A stretch of DNA of 64,000 nucleotides from Alkalinema sp. FACHB-956 (GTDB lineage Bacteria > Cyanobacteriota > Cyanobacteriia > Leptolyngbyales > Leptolyngbyaceae): positions 186,001 to 250,000 of the forward strand of contig NZ_JACJRC010000001.1 in NCBI RefSeq assembly GCF_014697025.1. The letters are read 5' to 3'. Under the pieces are notes generated by a model, which was given only the letters and a program-made list of their open reading frames with translations, was not told where the DNA came from and made no database searches. Positions 8,826 through 17,287 of the stretch are shown here, piece by piece. A program made the position numbers and the translations under genes. How positions within the stretch are numbered: position 1 is the first letter of the stretch; the number at the start of each line of letters is the position of its first letter.

Positions 8826-8856
8826 AAAACCGGGATTTTTTGAACATCCCGGTTTT
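8826..8856. terminator. Hairpin terminator, possibly bidirectional
   Basis: AAAACCGGGAT (8826-8836) pairs perfectly with ATCCCGGTTTT (8846-8856) around a 9-base loop, with A-runs on one side and T-runs on the other. It lies between the plus-strand small gene ending at 8643 and the minus-strand gene ending at 8973, so it could serve both. Confidence 0.7.
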
Positions 8857-8972
8857 AGGCAAGGCACGATCAACGACCTTCGTGATTTCCTAGACCTTGA
8901 ACAGAGATGCGATCGCAGCTTGGCACGAATCCCCTGCATCCTTCAGAGTTTGAGCCAACGGAAACATGCTCG

Positions 8973-9218
8973 CTAACTACCGTGGTAATCTCGACAACCG
9001 ATCGCCGATTCGGAGAGCGCGATGACCGGATGAATCGTACATTTTAGATTGTAATCCCCCGTGAAATACCGGCAAGTACTACAGGGAATCTGATGTAACC
9101 GCTTAACCGATTTGTAACCTTGACGGAGACTGCGGGTCAGGCTAACGACCAAGAAACCCACCAACCCCCAAGCGATCGTGAAACACAGTCCAGTGAAGCA
9201 AGTTCTAACCCAAACCAT
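8973..9218 (-). CDS. Small membrane-anchored cysteine-cluster protein
   Basis: This predicts 81 residues. An N-terminal hydrophobic segment (about residues 8-27, CFTIAWGLVGFLVVSL) is a single membrane anchor. The C-terminal half carries four cysteines in the order CSTC, then LKC, then GC, together with His-Pro, in a pattern (IPCSTCRYFTGDYNLKC, AIGCRDY) that I associate with conserved small cyanobacterial proteins of unknown role. The four cysteines could bind zinc or an Fe-S cluster. The ATG at 9218 follows a GAGAGGG ribosome-binding site. It lies downstream of leuS on the same strand, about 240 bp from the leuS stop, with a tandem-repeat spacer between them, so co-transcription is uncertain. 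Confidence 0.75.
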   Translation of the reverse strand: MVWVRTCFTGLCFTIAWGLVGFLVVSLTRSLRQGYKSVKRLHQIPCSTCRYFTGDYNLKCTIHPVIALSESAIGCRDYHGS

Positions 9219-9390
9219 GGAACCCTCTCACGCAAACATTGATTGACCGATCGATGCTTGGATTGCTAAACGCTCAACAATAATCAAACTAAACAATCAT
9301 TCAACAATGATCAGGTAGAAGGAAGTCAACTTCCTCCTACCCAATGTCCATGAGGTGTGCGCAAAATGCAGTGCGCTAAAAGTGAGTGTT

Positions 9391-9441
9391 AACCAGGTCA
9401 GTATCAACCGAGTCGTTATCAACCGAGTCAGTATCAACCGG
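9391..9441 (+). repeat. 15-bp tandem repeat, about 3.4 units
   Basis: The units are AACCAGGTCAGTATC, AACCGAGTCGTTATC, AACCGAGTCAGTATC and a partial AACCGGG. The array lies just beyond the 3' end of leuS (minus strand). Confidence 0.9.
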
Positions 9442-9457
9442 GCTTATAGTAGCGATT

Positions 9458-12049
9458 TTAAGCTACTACAAAGTTTACCAATTTACCGGGAACAACGATC
9501 GTTTTCTTAATCTCTTTGCCCGCAATATGTTTTTGGGCAATGTCAGAATTCTTCGCCAATTCCTCGATTTGTTCCTTGGTGGAAGCCGCCGGAACCGTAA
9601 TGGTGCCTCGGGTTTTGCCCAGGATTTGAATCACGATCGTCAACTCATCGGCCACCAACGCCTTGGGATCAACGATCGGGAAGCCATGGGTATGGATCGA
9701 CTGGGCCTGCCCCAAACTAGCCCACAGTTCATCGGCCATGTGGGGCGCAAAGGGCGCTAACAGCAACAGCAACGTTTGCACCCCTTCCGCATAGACCGGA
9801 GACGTTTTGCACTTCGCATCATTCAACGCATTGCTCAACTTCATCAGCTCCGACACCGCCGTATTGAACTGATAGTCGTCGGTCAAGTCCTCCGTCACTT
9901 CTTTAATGGCAGTGTGAATCGATCGACGCAGATCCTTCTCTTCCTTCGTCAAGCTATCGGGTAACGTCACCGGATCAGCAGAGACCCCCGACTCCGTCAC
10001 CAACCGCCAAACCCGATTCAAGAAGCGGAACTGACCTTCCACATCCGCATCATCCCACTCCAAATCCTTTTCTGGCGGAGCTTTAAACAGAATAAACATC
10101 CGGGCAGTATCCGCCCCGTATTTGCTAATCACATCACCGGGAGCAACGCCATTGTGTTTAGATTTGGACATCTTTTCATACACCACTTCCAACGCTTCCC
10201 CCGTTTCCGGATCGGTGGGATTAGCAAAATCAGTGATGTTTTGGGGAATGACGTATTTGTCCGTGCGCGGATTTTTGTAGGTGCGGCCCTGCACCATGCC
10301 CTGGGTCAGCAAGCGCTGGAAGGGTTCATCGCAATTTAACAAGTCCCGATCGCCGTTAGGCGCACATGCGTGATCGCGCACCACTTTGGTAAAAAAGCGG
10401 GAATACAACAGGTGCAAAATTGCATGTTCAATTCCGCCCACGTATTGATCCACTGGCATCCAACTATTGCCGATCGCCGGATCGAAAACCGCCTCCGCAT
10501 TCTGGGCATCGGGATAGCGCATGAAATACCAAGAGGAACACATGAAGGTATCCATCGTGTCCGTTTCCCGTTTAGCAGGGGTGCCGCAACTGGGACAGGG
10601 GGTATTGACCCAGGACTCCAACTTCGCCAAGGGCGAGCCTTTGCCGGAAAACTCCACATCCTCAGGCAACTGCACGGGCAACTGATCATCGGGAACCGGA
10701 ACCGCACCACAGTCAGGACAATGGACGATCGGGATGGGACAGCCCCAGTAGCGCTGCCGAGAAATCAACCAATCCCGCAGCCGGTAGTTAGCAGTGCCTT
10801 TGCCCTTTTGGTTCGTTTCCAGCCATTGCACGGCGGCCTCCACACTCTGGCCTTTGCCCTTGCCAGCGGTCACCCCATCCAAGGGGCCAGAGTTGACCAT
10901 GACGCCCTCTCCCGGCCAAGCTTCAGCCATCGTTGCGCCATCCAAGCTTTCGCCCTCCGGCTGCACCACGACTTTTATTTCTAAGCCAAACTTGCGGGCA
11001 AACTCGAAGTCCCGTTGGTCATGGGCCGGAACCGCCATGATTGCTCCCGTGCCGTAGTCCATCATGACGTAGTCGGCAATCCAGATGGGCACCTTGGCTC
11101 CGTTTACCGGATTGATGGCATAGCTCCCCGTCCAGACCCCGGTTTTTTCCTTGCCTTCGGCGGTGCGATCGATGTCGCTTTTGGCTTCCGCTTCGGCTTG
11201 GTAGGCTTTGATCGCGTCGGCTTGGGCGGGTACGGTTAATTTTTCCACCAGGGGATGTTCTGGGGCAATCACCATAAAGGTGGCTCCCCACAGGGTATCG
11301 GGGCGAGTCGTGAAGACAACTAAGTCATCGCCCTGCTCGGTTTGGAAGGTGACTTGTGCGCCCGTGGACTTGCCGATCCAGTTGGCCTGCATCAGCCGCA
11401 CTTTTTCCGGCCAGCCGCCCAGTTGCTCCAAGTCCTGCAACAGTTGCTCGGCATAGTCGGTAATTTTGAAGAACCATTGGCGCAGTTGTTTGCGTTCAAC
11501 CTTCGCGCCCGATCGCCACGATCGCCCTTCGCTATCCACCTGCTCGTTAGCCAGCACGGTTTGATCGATGGGATCCCAGTTGACGGTAGCTTCCTTTTGG
11601 TAGGCCAAACCGGACTGGAAGAATTGCAGGAACAACCATTGTGTCCATTTGTAGTAGTCCGGGGAGCAGGTGGTAACTTCTTTGCTCCAGTCGAAGGAGA
11701 TCCCCAGACTATCCAACTGTTTGCGCATTTGGGCAATGTTGGAGTACGTCCATTTGGCGGGATGAATCCCCCGTTCGATCGCGGCATTTTCCGCTGGCAA
11801 CCCAAAGGCATCCCAACCCATGGGATTCAGCACCCGATAGCCCTGCATCCGCTTCAGGCGGGCGATGACATCGACGATCGTATAGACGCGGACGTGGCCC
11901 ATGTGGAGGTTACCCGAAGGATAGGGAAACATCGACAGTGCGTAGAATTTGGGCTTGCTGCTGTCGGTTGAAGTTTGGTGCAGACCTTGTTCGGCCCATA
12001 CCTGCTGCCATTTTTCCTCAATCTCAGCGGGACTGTAACGAGACTCCAC
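9458..12049 (-). CDS. leuS: Leucyl-tRNA synthetase
   Basis: This class I synthetase charges tRNA-Leu. The start chosen is the GTG at 12049, because GCAGGAG lies 8 bases upstream and the protein then begins [14 protein letters not shown], the family's usual N-terminus. The frame stays open 13 codons further upstream, to 12088, but lacks such a site there. The result is 863 residues, normal for bacterial LeuRS. The HIGH-type motif is HMGH near residues 49-52 ([12 protein letters not shown]). The CP1 editing domain carries TTRPDT, and KMSKS lies near residue 624. The anticodon-binding domain fills the C-terminal third. Upstream lie a perfect dyad at 12172-12192 and the second 148-bp MITE, so its promoter region has been altered by insertion. 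The call is secure. Confidence 0.98.
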   Translation of the reverse strand: MESRYSPAEIEEKWQQVWAEQGLHQTSTDSSKPKFYALSMFPYPSGNLHMGHVRVYTIVDVIARLKRMQGYRVLNPMGWDAFGLPAENAAIERGIHPAKWTYSNIAQMRKQLDSLGISFDWSKEVTTCSPDYYKWTQWLFLQFFQSGLAYQKEATVNWDPIDQTVLANEQVDSEGRSWRSGAKVERKQLRQWFFKITDYAEQLLQDLEQLGGWPEKVRLMQANWIGKSTGAQVTFQTEQGDDLVVFTTRPDTLWGATFMVIAPEHPLVEKLTVPAQADAIKAYQAEAEAKSDIDRTAEGKEKTGVWTGSYAINPVNGAKVPIWIADYVMMDYGTGAIMAVPAHDQRDFEFARKFGLEIKVVVQPEGESLDGATMAEAWPGEGVMVNSGPLDGVTAGKGKGQSVEAAVQWLETNQKGKGTANYRLRDWLISRQRYWGCPIPIVHCPDCGAVPVPDDQLPVQLPEDVEFSGKGSPLAKLESWVNTPCPSCGTPAKRETDTMDTFMCSSWYFMRYPDAQNAEAVFDPAIGNSWMPVDQYVGGIEHAILHLLYSRFFTKVVRDHACAPNGDRDLLNCDEPFQRLLTQGMVQGRTYKNPRTDKYVIPQNITDFANPTDPETGEALEVVYEKMSKSKHNGVAPGDVISKYGADTARMFILFKAPPEKDLEWDDADVEGQFRFLNRVWRLVTESGVSADPVTLPDSLTKEEKDLRRSIHTAIKEVTEDLTDDYQFNTAVSELMKLSNALNDAKCKTSPVYAEGVQTLLLLLAPFAPHMADELWASLGQAQSIHTHGFPIVDPKALVADELTIVIQILGKTRGTITVPAASTKEQIEELAKNSDIAQKHIAGKEIKKTIVVPGKLVNFVVA

Positions 12050-12171
12050 GGGATTCACTCCTGCAATTGACGCTATGCAAACAACCATTCTAAAAGCTGG
12101 ACGGCATTCGGGATAAATATTGCCGTTAATCTTGCCCTCTAGATTTTTGGCAATCTGGATAGACCACCCAG

Positions 12172-12192
12172 TTATACTACATTGTAGTATAA
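12172..12192. promoter_or_regulatory. Perfect palindromic operator-like site
   Basis: TTATACTACA (12172-12181) is followed by one T and then its perfect reverse complement TGTAGTATAA (12183-12192). The arms resemble operators of the BlaI/MecI/CopY winged-helix family (TACTACA/TGTAGTA), though the centre is one base shorter than the usual TACANNTGTA. It lies about 123 bp upstream of the leuS start. It also contains TATACT, so it may overlap a promoter -10 box. No such repressor gene is in the window. Confidence 0.5.
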
Positions 12193-12260
12193 ACCCATTC
12201 CAGACACCAAGTCATCAAAGTCGCGATCGATCGCTGTTAAATCTGGAGCGATCGCAGTCA

Positions 12261-12408
12261 TACCAAATTGATTTATCAATGCTACAGATCCGATCCCCCC
12301 TAGCCCCCCTTAAAAAGGGGGGAATTTAGTCAAATTCTTTCAAAGTCCCCCTTTTTAAGGGGGATTTAGGGGGATCGTCATGGGTTGCAATCACAGGTTG
12401 ATTTGGTA
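12261..12408 (-). mobile_element. 148-bp MITE, copy 2 (inverted)
   Basis: This is the reverse complement of the element at 8644-8791; I find no difference between them by eye. It is flanked by TCA on both sides (12258-12260 and 12409-12411), a target duplication different from the TAA of copy 1, which proves an independent insertion. The two copies enclose leuS and the small cysteine protein gene as inverted repeats. Confidence 0.92.
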
Positions 12409-12546
12409 TCACGTATGGTTCACTTGTGATTCACGTAGGATTCACTTGCTGACAGCCTCGCTTCCGGCTGCAAATCAATTCAATTGCGATTATCTGGATG
12501 AGGAATCAGACGAATACCAAGCATGACACTAAAAGTTACAAGGAAT

Positions 12547-12605
12547 TACAAGTTACGACGAGCTACAAGTTGCAATCTACAAGTTGCGACCTACAAGTTG
12601 CAATG
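12547..12605 (+). repeat. Tandem repeat based on TACAAGTTGCAA
   Basis: Four imperfect units start TACAAGTTACGAC, TACAAGTTGCAATC, TACAAGTTGCGACC and TACAAGTTGCAATG. The period is 14 bp for the last three. The array is upstream of the phytase-like gene and is probably non-coding. Confidence 0.8.
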
Positions 12606-12758
12606 CGTTACAACACTAAAGCACGATACTACAGGCGTTGCCAAAGGTGTTTCCAGCGTCATCTCTTAGCCCATTCTCCCATCTCACCGCGTGCCTTCTT
12701 GGTTGAGACCCATTTCCCTTGTATCTTGGGAGAGGCAACTTTGTTGGGAGACGGGTTC

Positions 12759-14021
12759 ATGGCTGGGCAGTGGCAAGATCGGCAGTGGCAAGACTGGCAG
12801 TGGCAAAACTGGCAGTGGCAAAACTGGCAGTGGCGACGATCGCTCCTTAAATCCTTCAAGCTGATTGTGCTGACGATCGTAGCCTTTTGGGTCATGACGT
12901 TGAGTGCCTGTGCGCTGCCGCAAATTAAAGCGACCGATCGCTTATTTTTGCCGCTGTCCCTAGACTTTTTGGGCGAGTACGATCTACCCCAGGCTAGCCA
13001 GTTTGAGAACACACCCGTGGGCGGCTTGTCGGGCATCACCTACGATCCCCAGCGGGATGTCTTCTATGCCATTTCCGACGATCGCAGTGAAAAAGCCCCC
13101 GCCCGGTTCTACACGTTGAAAATCCAGCTTGATCCAGCGTCGCAGCTTAGCAAAGTGGATGTTCAGGGAGTCACATTCCTCCAGCAAGCCGATGGGCAGC
13201 CCTATGAACAGCAAACGATCGACAGCGAAGGGATTAGCCTGACGCCCCAAGGCACGGTGTGGATTTCCAGTGAAGGGGTGGCCCGTGATGATATTCCGCC
13301 CTTTGTGAACGAATTTGATGTAAAAACCGGCAAACTGTTGCGCAAGCTCTTTTTTCCCGATTACTACACCCCAAAAACGATCGAGGATCCGCAATCTAAA
13401 CAAACAACGCGCCAGGGCATTCAGGATAACCTGGGTTTTGAATCGCTTACCCTCAGTGCTGGAGCCGCTCGCATGGGGCCGACGGAACCCTATCGCCTGT
13501 TTACGGCAACGGAATCTGCCCTGACCCAAGACGCCGAAACCCCAACCGCCGAAACCCGCGCCAAGGCTCGCCTACTGCACTATTACGTGGAAGCAGGACG
13601 GATCGATCTGATTGCGGAATACCTCTATGAACTGGAACCCGCGCCCAGTATCACAATTCATCACGGATTGTGTGAATTATTATCCCTGGATCCAGCAGGA
13701 CGTTTTCTGAGTTTGGAGCGATCGTTTGGGCTGGGGGGCTTTAAGGTCAAGCTGTTTCAACTGTCCTTTGCTGGCGCGAAGGATACGTCCCTCCTGCCCA
13801 CGGTGCAAAATTTACCCAAAGTCGTCAAACCTGTGCAAAAGCAGGCGTTGCTGGATTTGAGTGAGTTGGGCATCGACCTGGATAACTTGGAAGGTATGAC
13901 CCTGGGGCCGCGTTTGCCGGATGGATCGCCCAGCCTTCTCTTGGTCAGTGACAACAATTTCAGCGACAATCAGAAGACGCAGTTTCTCCTGTTTCGTGTA
14001 AAAGGTTTAAAACCACAATGA
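12759..14021 (+). CDS. Esterase-like phytase-family lipoprotein
   Basis: The domain from about residue 60 onward has the features of the esterase-like phytase family (GLSGITYDPQRDVFYAISDDRS, DSEGISLTPQGTVWISSEG, NLEGMTLGPRLPDG): a secreted beta-propeller of uncertain substrate. The start is placed at ATG 12759, after a TTGGGAG site, giving 420 residues; the frame runs open further upstream to 12498 but through repeats. The N-terminus is odd. MAGQ is followed by four 5-residue units (WQDRQ, WQDWQ, WQNWQ, WQNWQ) encoded by a 15-bp tandem repeat, then RRSLLKSFKLIVLTIVAFWVMTLSAC, a lipoprotein signal with the lipobox Cys at residue 51. It probably sits on the outer face of a membrane. The stop overlaps the start of the CpcT-like gene (ATGA), indicating co-translation. 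Confidence 0.8.
   Translation: MAGQWQDRQWQDWQWQNWQWQNWQWRRSLLKSFKLIVLTIVAFWVMTLSACALPQIKATDRLFLPLSLDFLGEYDLPQASQFENTPVGGLSGITYDPQRDVFYAISDDRSEKAPARFYTLKIQLDPASQLSKVDVQGVTFLQQADGQPYEQQTIDSEGISLTPQGTVWISSEGVARDDIPPFVNEFDVKTGKLLRKLFFPDYYTPKTIEDPQSKQTTRQGIQDNLGFESLTLSAGAARMGPTEPYRLFTATESALTQDAETPTAETRAKARLLHYYVEAGRIDLIAEYLYELEPAPSITIHHGLCELLSLDPAGRFLSLERSFGLGGFKVKLFQLSFAGAKDTSLLPTVQNLPKVVKPVQKQALLDLSELGIDLDNLEGMTLGPRLPDGSPSLLLVSDNNFSDNQKTQFLLFRVKGLKPQ
12771..12830 (+). repeat. In-frame 15-bp tandem repeat, 4 units
   Basis: Four units of TGGCAAGATCGGCAG type encode WQDRQ, WQDWQ, WQNWQ and WQNWQ at the N-terminus of the phytase-like protein. Confidence 0.9.
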
Positions 14022-14614
14022 CCCACGCAACCGATATCAAAACCCTCGTAACCTGGATGGCGGGTGAGTTTAGCAACCAAGAGCAGGCGATCGAAAATCC
14101 GCCGTTTTTTGCCCATATTCGGGTTTGTATGCGGCCTTTGCCTAAGGGGCTTTTCGACGGAGCCGCGCTGTATCTCGAGCAAGCCTACGACTTTGCCCAG
14201 GATCAGCCCTATCGGCTGCGGGTGTTGCACTTCGTGGAAGTGGATGGACGCATTGAAATTCCCCACTACCGTGTCAAGAATGAGGATGCATTTCGGGGAT
14301 CCGCTCGCAACTTAGAAAAACTAGCAAAGCTGACCCGAGACGACTTGGAACCCATGTGCGGCTGTGGGATGCAGGTGGAATGGACGGGGCACAGCTTTAA
14401 GGGGCGCGTGGAACCGGGGAAACAATGCATCGTGGAACGGAAAGGGAAAACGTCCTACCTGGATAATGAGTTTGAGGTGATGGAGCAGGGACAGACCATG
14501 TGGAGCCTCGATCGGGGGCGGGATCCGGAAACCGATGAGATGCTCTGGGGCTCAGTGGCGGGGCCGTTTCACTTTAAACAGGTCAAGAGTTTTGCCCAAG
14601 AGTTATCCTGGTAG
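14018..14614 (+). CDS. CpcT/CpeT-type phycobilin lyase family protein
   Basis: This 198-residue protein matches the CpcT/CpeT chromophore lyase family. The N-terminus is LVTWMAGEFSNQEQA, followed by the conserved FFAHIRVCMRPLP, LYLEQAYDFAQDQPYRLRVLHF and the Cys-rich CGCGMQVEW segment, with SYLDNEFEV near the C-terminus, at the usual family length. Family members attach phycocyanobilin to Cys-153-type sites of phycobiliprotein beta subunits, or assist that step. Which subunit this one serves cannot be read from sequence. Its ATG overlaps the stop of the phytase-like gene by 4 bases, so the two are one transcription unit. That is an unexpected partnership, since no phycobiliprotein gene is near. 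Confidence 0.9.
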   Translation: MTHATDIKTLVTWMAGEFSNQEQAIENPPFFAHIRVCMRPLPKGLFDGAALYLEQAYDFAQDQPYRLRVLHFVEVDGRIEIPHYRVKNEDAFRGSARNLEKLAKLTRDDLEPMCGCGMQVEWTGHSFKGRVEPGKQCIVERKGKTSYLDNEFEVMEQGQTMWSLDRGRDPETDEMLWGSVAGPFHFKQVKSFAQELSW

Positions 14615-14762
14615 CTTGGCCTGTATAACTTGGTTGATTGTCGATCGGGGCAAGGTCGATCGCTAGCACAGGGCGATCTCAGGCCATGGCGTTCGGGCGC
14701 AGTCAAGCCCAATTGATTCAGACCAACTTCATTTGAGCAAATTACAATCGGGCAAAGTGACC

Positions 14763-15176
14763 ATGTCGAGTTTTGATTCCTCCTTGGATGCGACGCGCCA
14801 ACAACTGAAGGCAGTGCGTAATCTAATGCTGAAGCTGCATAAAGCTTTGCTGGACTCGGAGAAAGCGGTTTACGAGCAAACAAACGGACGCATTGCCAAC
14901 AACATGGAGTTTTTTAAGCTGGTGTTGGAGCATGAGCATTTTGCTTGGTTACGGGTGATGTCAAAGTACATTGTGGAAATCGATGAGGCCATGGCGGCGA
15001 AGGAGCCGGTGGAAATCGATGTGTTGGCGGCATTGTTGGATAAGGCCACGGCAATGCTCCAACCCAATCCCATGGGAGATCTGCTGTCCCAGCGTTACTA
15101 TGCCGCGATCGAGCGTGATCCGGTAATTTCTAAGATGCATGTGGAAGCAACGACGCTATTCCGGGGTGATGCTTAA
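14763..15176 (+). CDS. Conserved-type hypothetical helical protein
   Basis: This predicts 138 residues from the ATG at 14763; a TTG ten codons upstream is also possible. It is all-helical, opening with DATRQQLKAVRNLMLKLHKALLDSEKAVYEQTNG and including FFKLVLEHEHFAWLRVMSKYIVEID and NPMGDLLSQRYYAAIERDP. There is no signal peptide or membrane segment. The His-Glu-His-rich segment (LVLEHEHFAW) might bind metal, but that is speculation. It stands alone between the cpcT-like gene and rimM. I do not recognise a characterised family. Confidence 0.75.
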   Translation: MSSFDSSLDATRQQLKAVRNLMLKLHKALLDSEKAVYEQTNGRIANNMEFFKLVLEHEHFAWLRVMSKYIVEIDEAMAAKEPVEIDVLAALLDKATAMLQPNPMGDLLSQRYYAAIERDPVISKMHVEATTLFRGDA

Positions 15177-15299
15177 CTGGAATAGGTCGCATTGCTATCT
15201 CACCGCATTTGGTCATTACAGACTGATTGAGTTGGTAATTCACTAACGGTTGTTGATTAAATTTACGTTTCATTATCTAGATTGGAGTTGGGAGTTCCC

Positions 15300-15830
15300 A
15301 TGACCGTTCCACCTGAGTTTATGGAAATTGGTAAGATCGTTGCAGCCCAAGGGATTCGGGGTGAGGTGAGGATCTATCCCAGTTCCGATTTTCCAGAACG
15401 GTTTGAGGAGCCGGGAACCCGCTGGCTATTGCGTCCTAACCAAACCCAGCCAGAACCGATCGAACTCCTGAAGGGCTATTACCAAGAGGGCAAAGGGCTC
15501 TATATTGTCCAGTTAGCGGGGGTGGGCGATCGTAATGCGGCGGAGGCGTTGCGGGGCTGTTTGTTGCTGGTAGAAAGTAGCGATCGGCCTGAGTTGGAAG
15601 AAGGTGAATTCCATGTAGGGGATCTGATTGGGCTCCCGGTTTATTTGCAAGCGACCCAGGATTTGGTGGGAACGGTGAGTAATGTGTTGTTCGCCGGAAA
15701 TGATTTGCTAGAGGTTCAGGCAGAGGGGCGTAAGGAGACGATTTTGATCCCGTTTGTGGAAGCGATCGTGCCTGTGGTGGATTTGGAGGCCAAGCGCATC
15801 GAAATCACTCCACCCCCTGGCTTGATTTGA
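15300..15830 (+). CDS. rimM: Ribosome maturation factor RimM
   Basis: RimM helps fold the head of the 30S subunit during ribosome assembly. From the ATG at 15300, which follows GGGAG at good spacing, the protein has 176 residues. The N-terminal barrel signature is [20 protein letters not shown], the linker region contains [15 protein letters not shown], and the C-terminal PRC barrel shows [27 protein letters not shown] and [20 protein letters not shown]. An upstream in-frame start at 15282 would add six residues. The trmD and rpsP genes that often neighbour rimM in other bacteria are not next to it here. Confidence 0.95.
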   Translation: MTVPPEFMEIGKIVAAQGIRGEVRIYPSSDFPERFEEPGTRWLLRPNQTQPEPIELLKGYYQEGKGLYIVQLAGVGDRNAAEALRGCLLLVESSDRPELEEGEFHVGDLIGLPVYLQATQDLVGTVSNVLFAGNDLLEVQAEGRKETILIPFVEAIVPVVDLEAKRIEITPPPGLI

Positions 15831-15866
15831 TGGGACTAAACTGGTGTTGCTTGGCGAGTTGCACGA

Positions 15867-16127
15867 TTAATTGTCATAGTGGAGCGTGGCGGATTCTGCG
15901 ATTAATCGTGCATTCACTAAAGTAAATATTCGATCTATTTCAGCGATTCCTGCATACTCTGCTGATTCTGCCTCAGTGAGTGTATCATTCTTTCCTTTCT
16001 CCACGAGAGCTTCCAAACGAGCTTGGAGTTCATCGGTGAATTTGAAGAAGTTGAGGCCACGAACTTGCTGGATCTGAATCCCAGAATCCACCCAGGAGGA
16101 TGGTTGTACCATGGTTTGTGTGATCAT
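15867..16127 (-). CDS. Small hypothetical protein, possible antitoxin-like
   Basis: This predicts 86 residues, with GGAG seven bases before the ATG. The C-terminal half (FTDELQARLEALVEKGKNDTLTEAESAEYAGIAEIDRIFTLVNARL) is a helical pattern I associate with short cyanobacterial proteins often found beside nuclease or toxin genes. No toxin-like gene is adjacent here, so the role is unknown. It is convergent with rimM, 36 bp from its stop. Confidence 0.65.
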   Translation of the reverse strand: MITQTMVQPSSWVDSGIQIQQVRGLNFFKFTDELQARLEALVEKGKNDTLTEAESAEYAGIAEIDRIFTLVNARLIAESATLHYDN

Positions 16128-16223
16128 TTGATCTCCAAGGTAGTCAAGTGACTCTAGTGTACCGTATTCTCTGAGTAACTGGTTTTTCTGAATAGCTTTG
16201 ATACTTATCGATCGCCGGAAACT

Positions 16224-16622
16224 TTATCGGCTACGGAAGGTGGCACGGTACAAAATCATCAGCATCAGAAGGGTGATCACCAATGCTGGCACGATCGATA
16301 ACAGTAAGGGAATCAAGCCATTCAATCGATTGGTTACGATCGCGTGGTGGATTGCAGTAACCATCATTTGACCGATTAGCCCTAAGCTGATCACACTACC
16401 GAGGCCGATCGTGGCCCAACCAGTCAATAAAACCCATTTCGGTATCCGACCCCGAGCCAGTGTCCGTAATGCGCGACCTTCGGTTTCGATGTTGCCGATC
16501 GGATCGAGGGGATTGGGTAAGTGCATCTCGCGGTGCAGATGGGGATCGAGCGGTTGCTCGGTGTAAAGGCGATCGCGGCTAGGGTCGATCGGAAGGAAGT
16601 TTTTGGAAGGTTCTTGGGACAT
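16224..16622 (-). CDS. Two-TM hypothetical membrane protein
   Basis: This predicts 132 residues. A polar N-terminus of about 60 residues is rich in Pro, His and Arg (DPHLHREMHLPNPLDPIGN), followed by two membrane helices: about 63-88 (VLLTGWATIGLGSVISLGLIG) and 103-124 (LIPLLLSIVPALVITLLMLM). The family is not recognised. The ATG at 16622 has no clear ribosome-binding site. Confidence 0.6.
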   Translation of the reverse strand: MSQEPSKNFLPIDPSRDRLYTEQPLDPHLHREMHLPNPLDPIGNIETEGRALRTLARGRIPKWVLLTGWATIGLGSVISLGLIGQMMVTAIHHAIVTNRLNGLIPLLLSIVPALVITLLMLMILYRATFRSR

Positions 16623-16879
16623 TACGGCTGTTGAAGAGTGCTAGTTGAAGGGTGCTAAATGTGAAACCTAGCACCAATAGATTATGTCCATAACTTCAAG
16701 CGTTATGCAGCCCATTCCGAATTTGGATATTGGAAACCAGCATTTCCTTATAGTACATATTCTCTTTTTGAAACGAGAATCCAAAGATTAGTGAATTATC
16801 ACTAAATTTCTTAGGGTTTTTCAGCCTTTGAATGCTTTGAGCTTAAAGAAGCATCTCAAACATTCAGAGGTTTAACCAC

Positions 16880-17257
16880 ATGCTTCCCACCACTCATGAA
16901 GAATGTATTCGTCAGTTAGAACAGATTCGCTGGGGAGGACAGCACACATGCCCTTACTGTGGCTCAACCAAAGCTACAGCCTACAAAAAGGAACTGCGTT
17001 ATCGATGTAACGATTGCTTTACATCATATAGTGTTACAGTGGGGACACTTTTTCATAGAACTCATGTAGACTTGCATGTATGGTTCAAAGCAATTTATCT
17101 AATCTTCAACTCACCCAAAAAGGTGACTATTCATGGGTTGGCTAATGAGTTAAAAGTAAATAAAAACACTGCCTGTTCAATGTTGGCAAAGATTGATAAA
17201 GCTAGAGAAACCGATCGGGATTTTTTACAGAAACTCATTGATGACTTAAATCTTTAA
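16880..17257 (+). CDS. Stand-alone IS1595-type zinc ribbon/HTH protein
   Basis: This 125-residue protein has the exact N-terminal layout of IS1595-family transposases: a short helix (EECIRQLEQIRWGG), a zinc ribbon with Cys24, Cys27, Cys43 and Cys46 (CPYCG...RCNDC), the linker SVTVGTLFHRTHVDLHVWFKAIYLI, and a helix-turn-helix ending in NKNTACSMLAKIDKA. An intact transposase would continue for about 170 residues with an ISXO2-type catalytic domain. Here a stop follows the HTH, and no DDE-type remnant is found downstream. It is either a decayed transposase or, given the clean end and the gene 30 bp downstream, a domesticated DNA-binding regulator. The region is AT-rich, unlike rimM. Confidence 0.8.
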   Translation: MLPTTHEECIRQLEQIRWGGQHTCPYCGSTKATAYKKELRYRCNDCFTSYSVTVGTLFHRTHVDLHVWFKAIYLIFNSPKKVTIHGLANELKVNKNTACSMLAKIDKARETDRDFLQKLIDDLNL

Positions 17258-17287
17258 GGCTCAGGATTAGGAGATTTTGAGGGTTAA

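Larger units (their letters stand above)
12050..12758. other. Intergenic region between leuS and phytase-like gene
   Basis: It holds the dyad at 12172-12192, the inverted MITE at 12261-12408 and a 14-17 bp tandem repeat based on TACAAGTTGCAA at about 12547-12605. An open frame in the plus direction runs in from 12498 but crosses the tandem repeat and lacks a ribosome-binding site, so it is treated as non-coding. Confidence 0.65.

Noticed and set aside
10370-11971. Long open frames on the strand opposite leuS (up to about 200 codons)
   Set aside because: They lie wholly within leuS, have unlikely His/Arg/Gln-rich composition and no ribosome-binding sites; they are shadows of a conserved gene.
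12498-12758. Upstream extension of the phytase-like gene
   Set aside because: The extra 87 codons run through non-coding tandem repeats and end just before a good ribosome-binding site and lipoprotein signal at 12759.
12984-13529. A 181-codon frame opposite the phytase-like gene
   Set aside because: It overlaps a gene with clear family motifs and shows no motif of its own.
16880-17257. A complete IS1595 insertion sequence
   Set aside because: No DDE-type catalytic domain, no terminal inverted repeats and no target duplication are visible; only the zinc ribbon and HTH are present.
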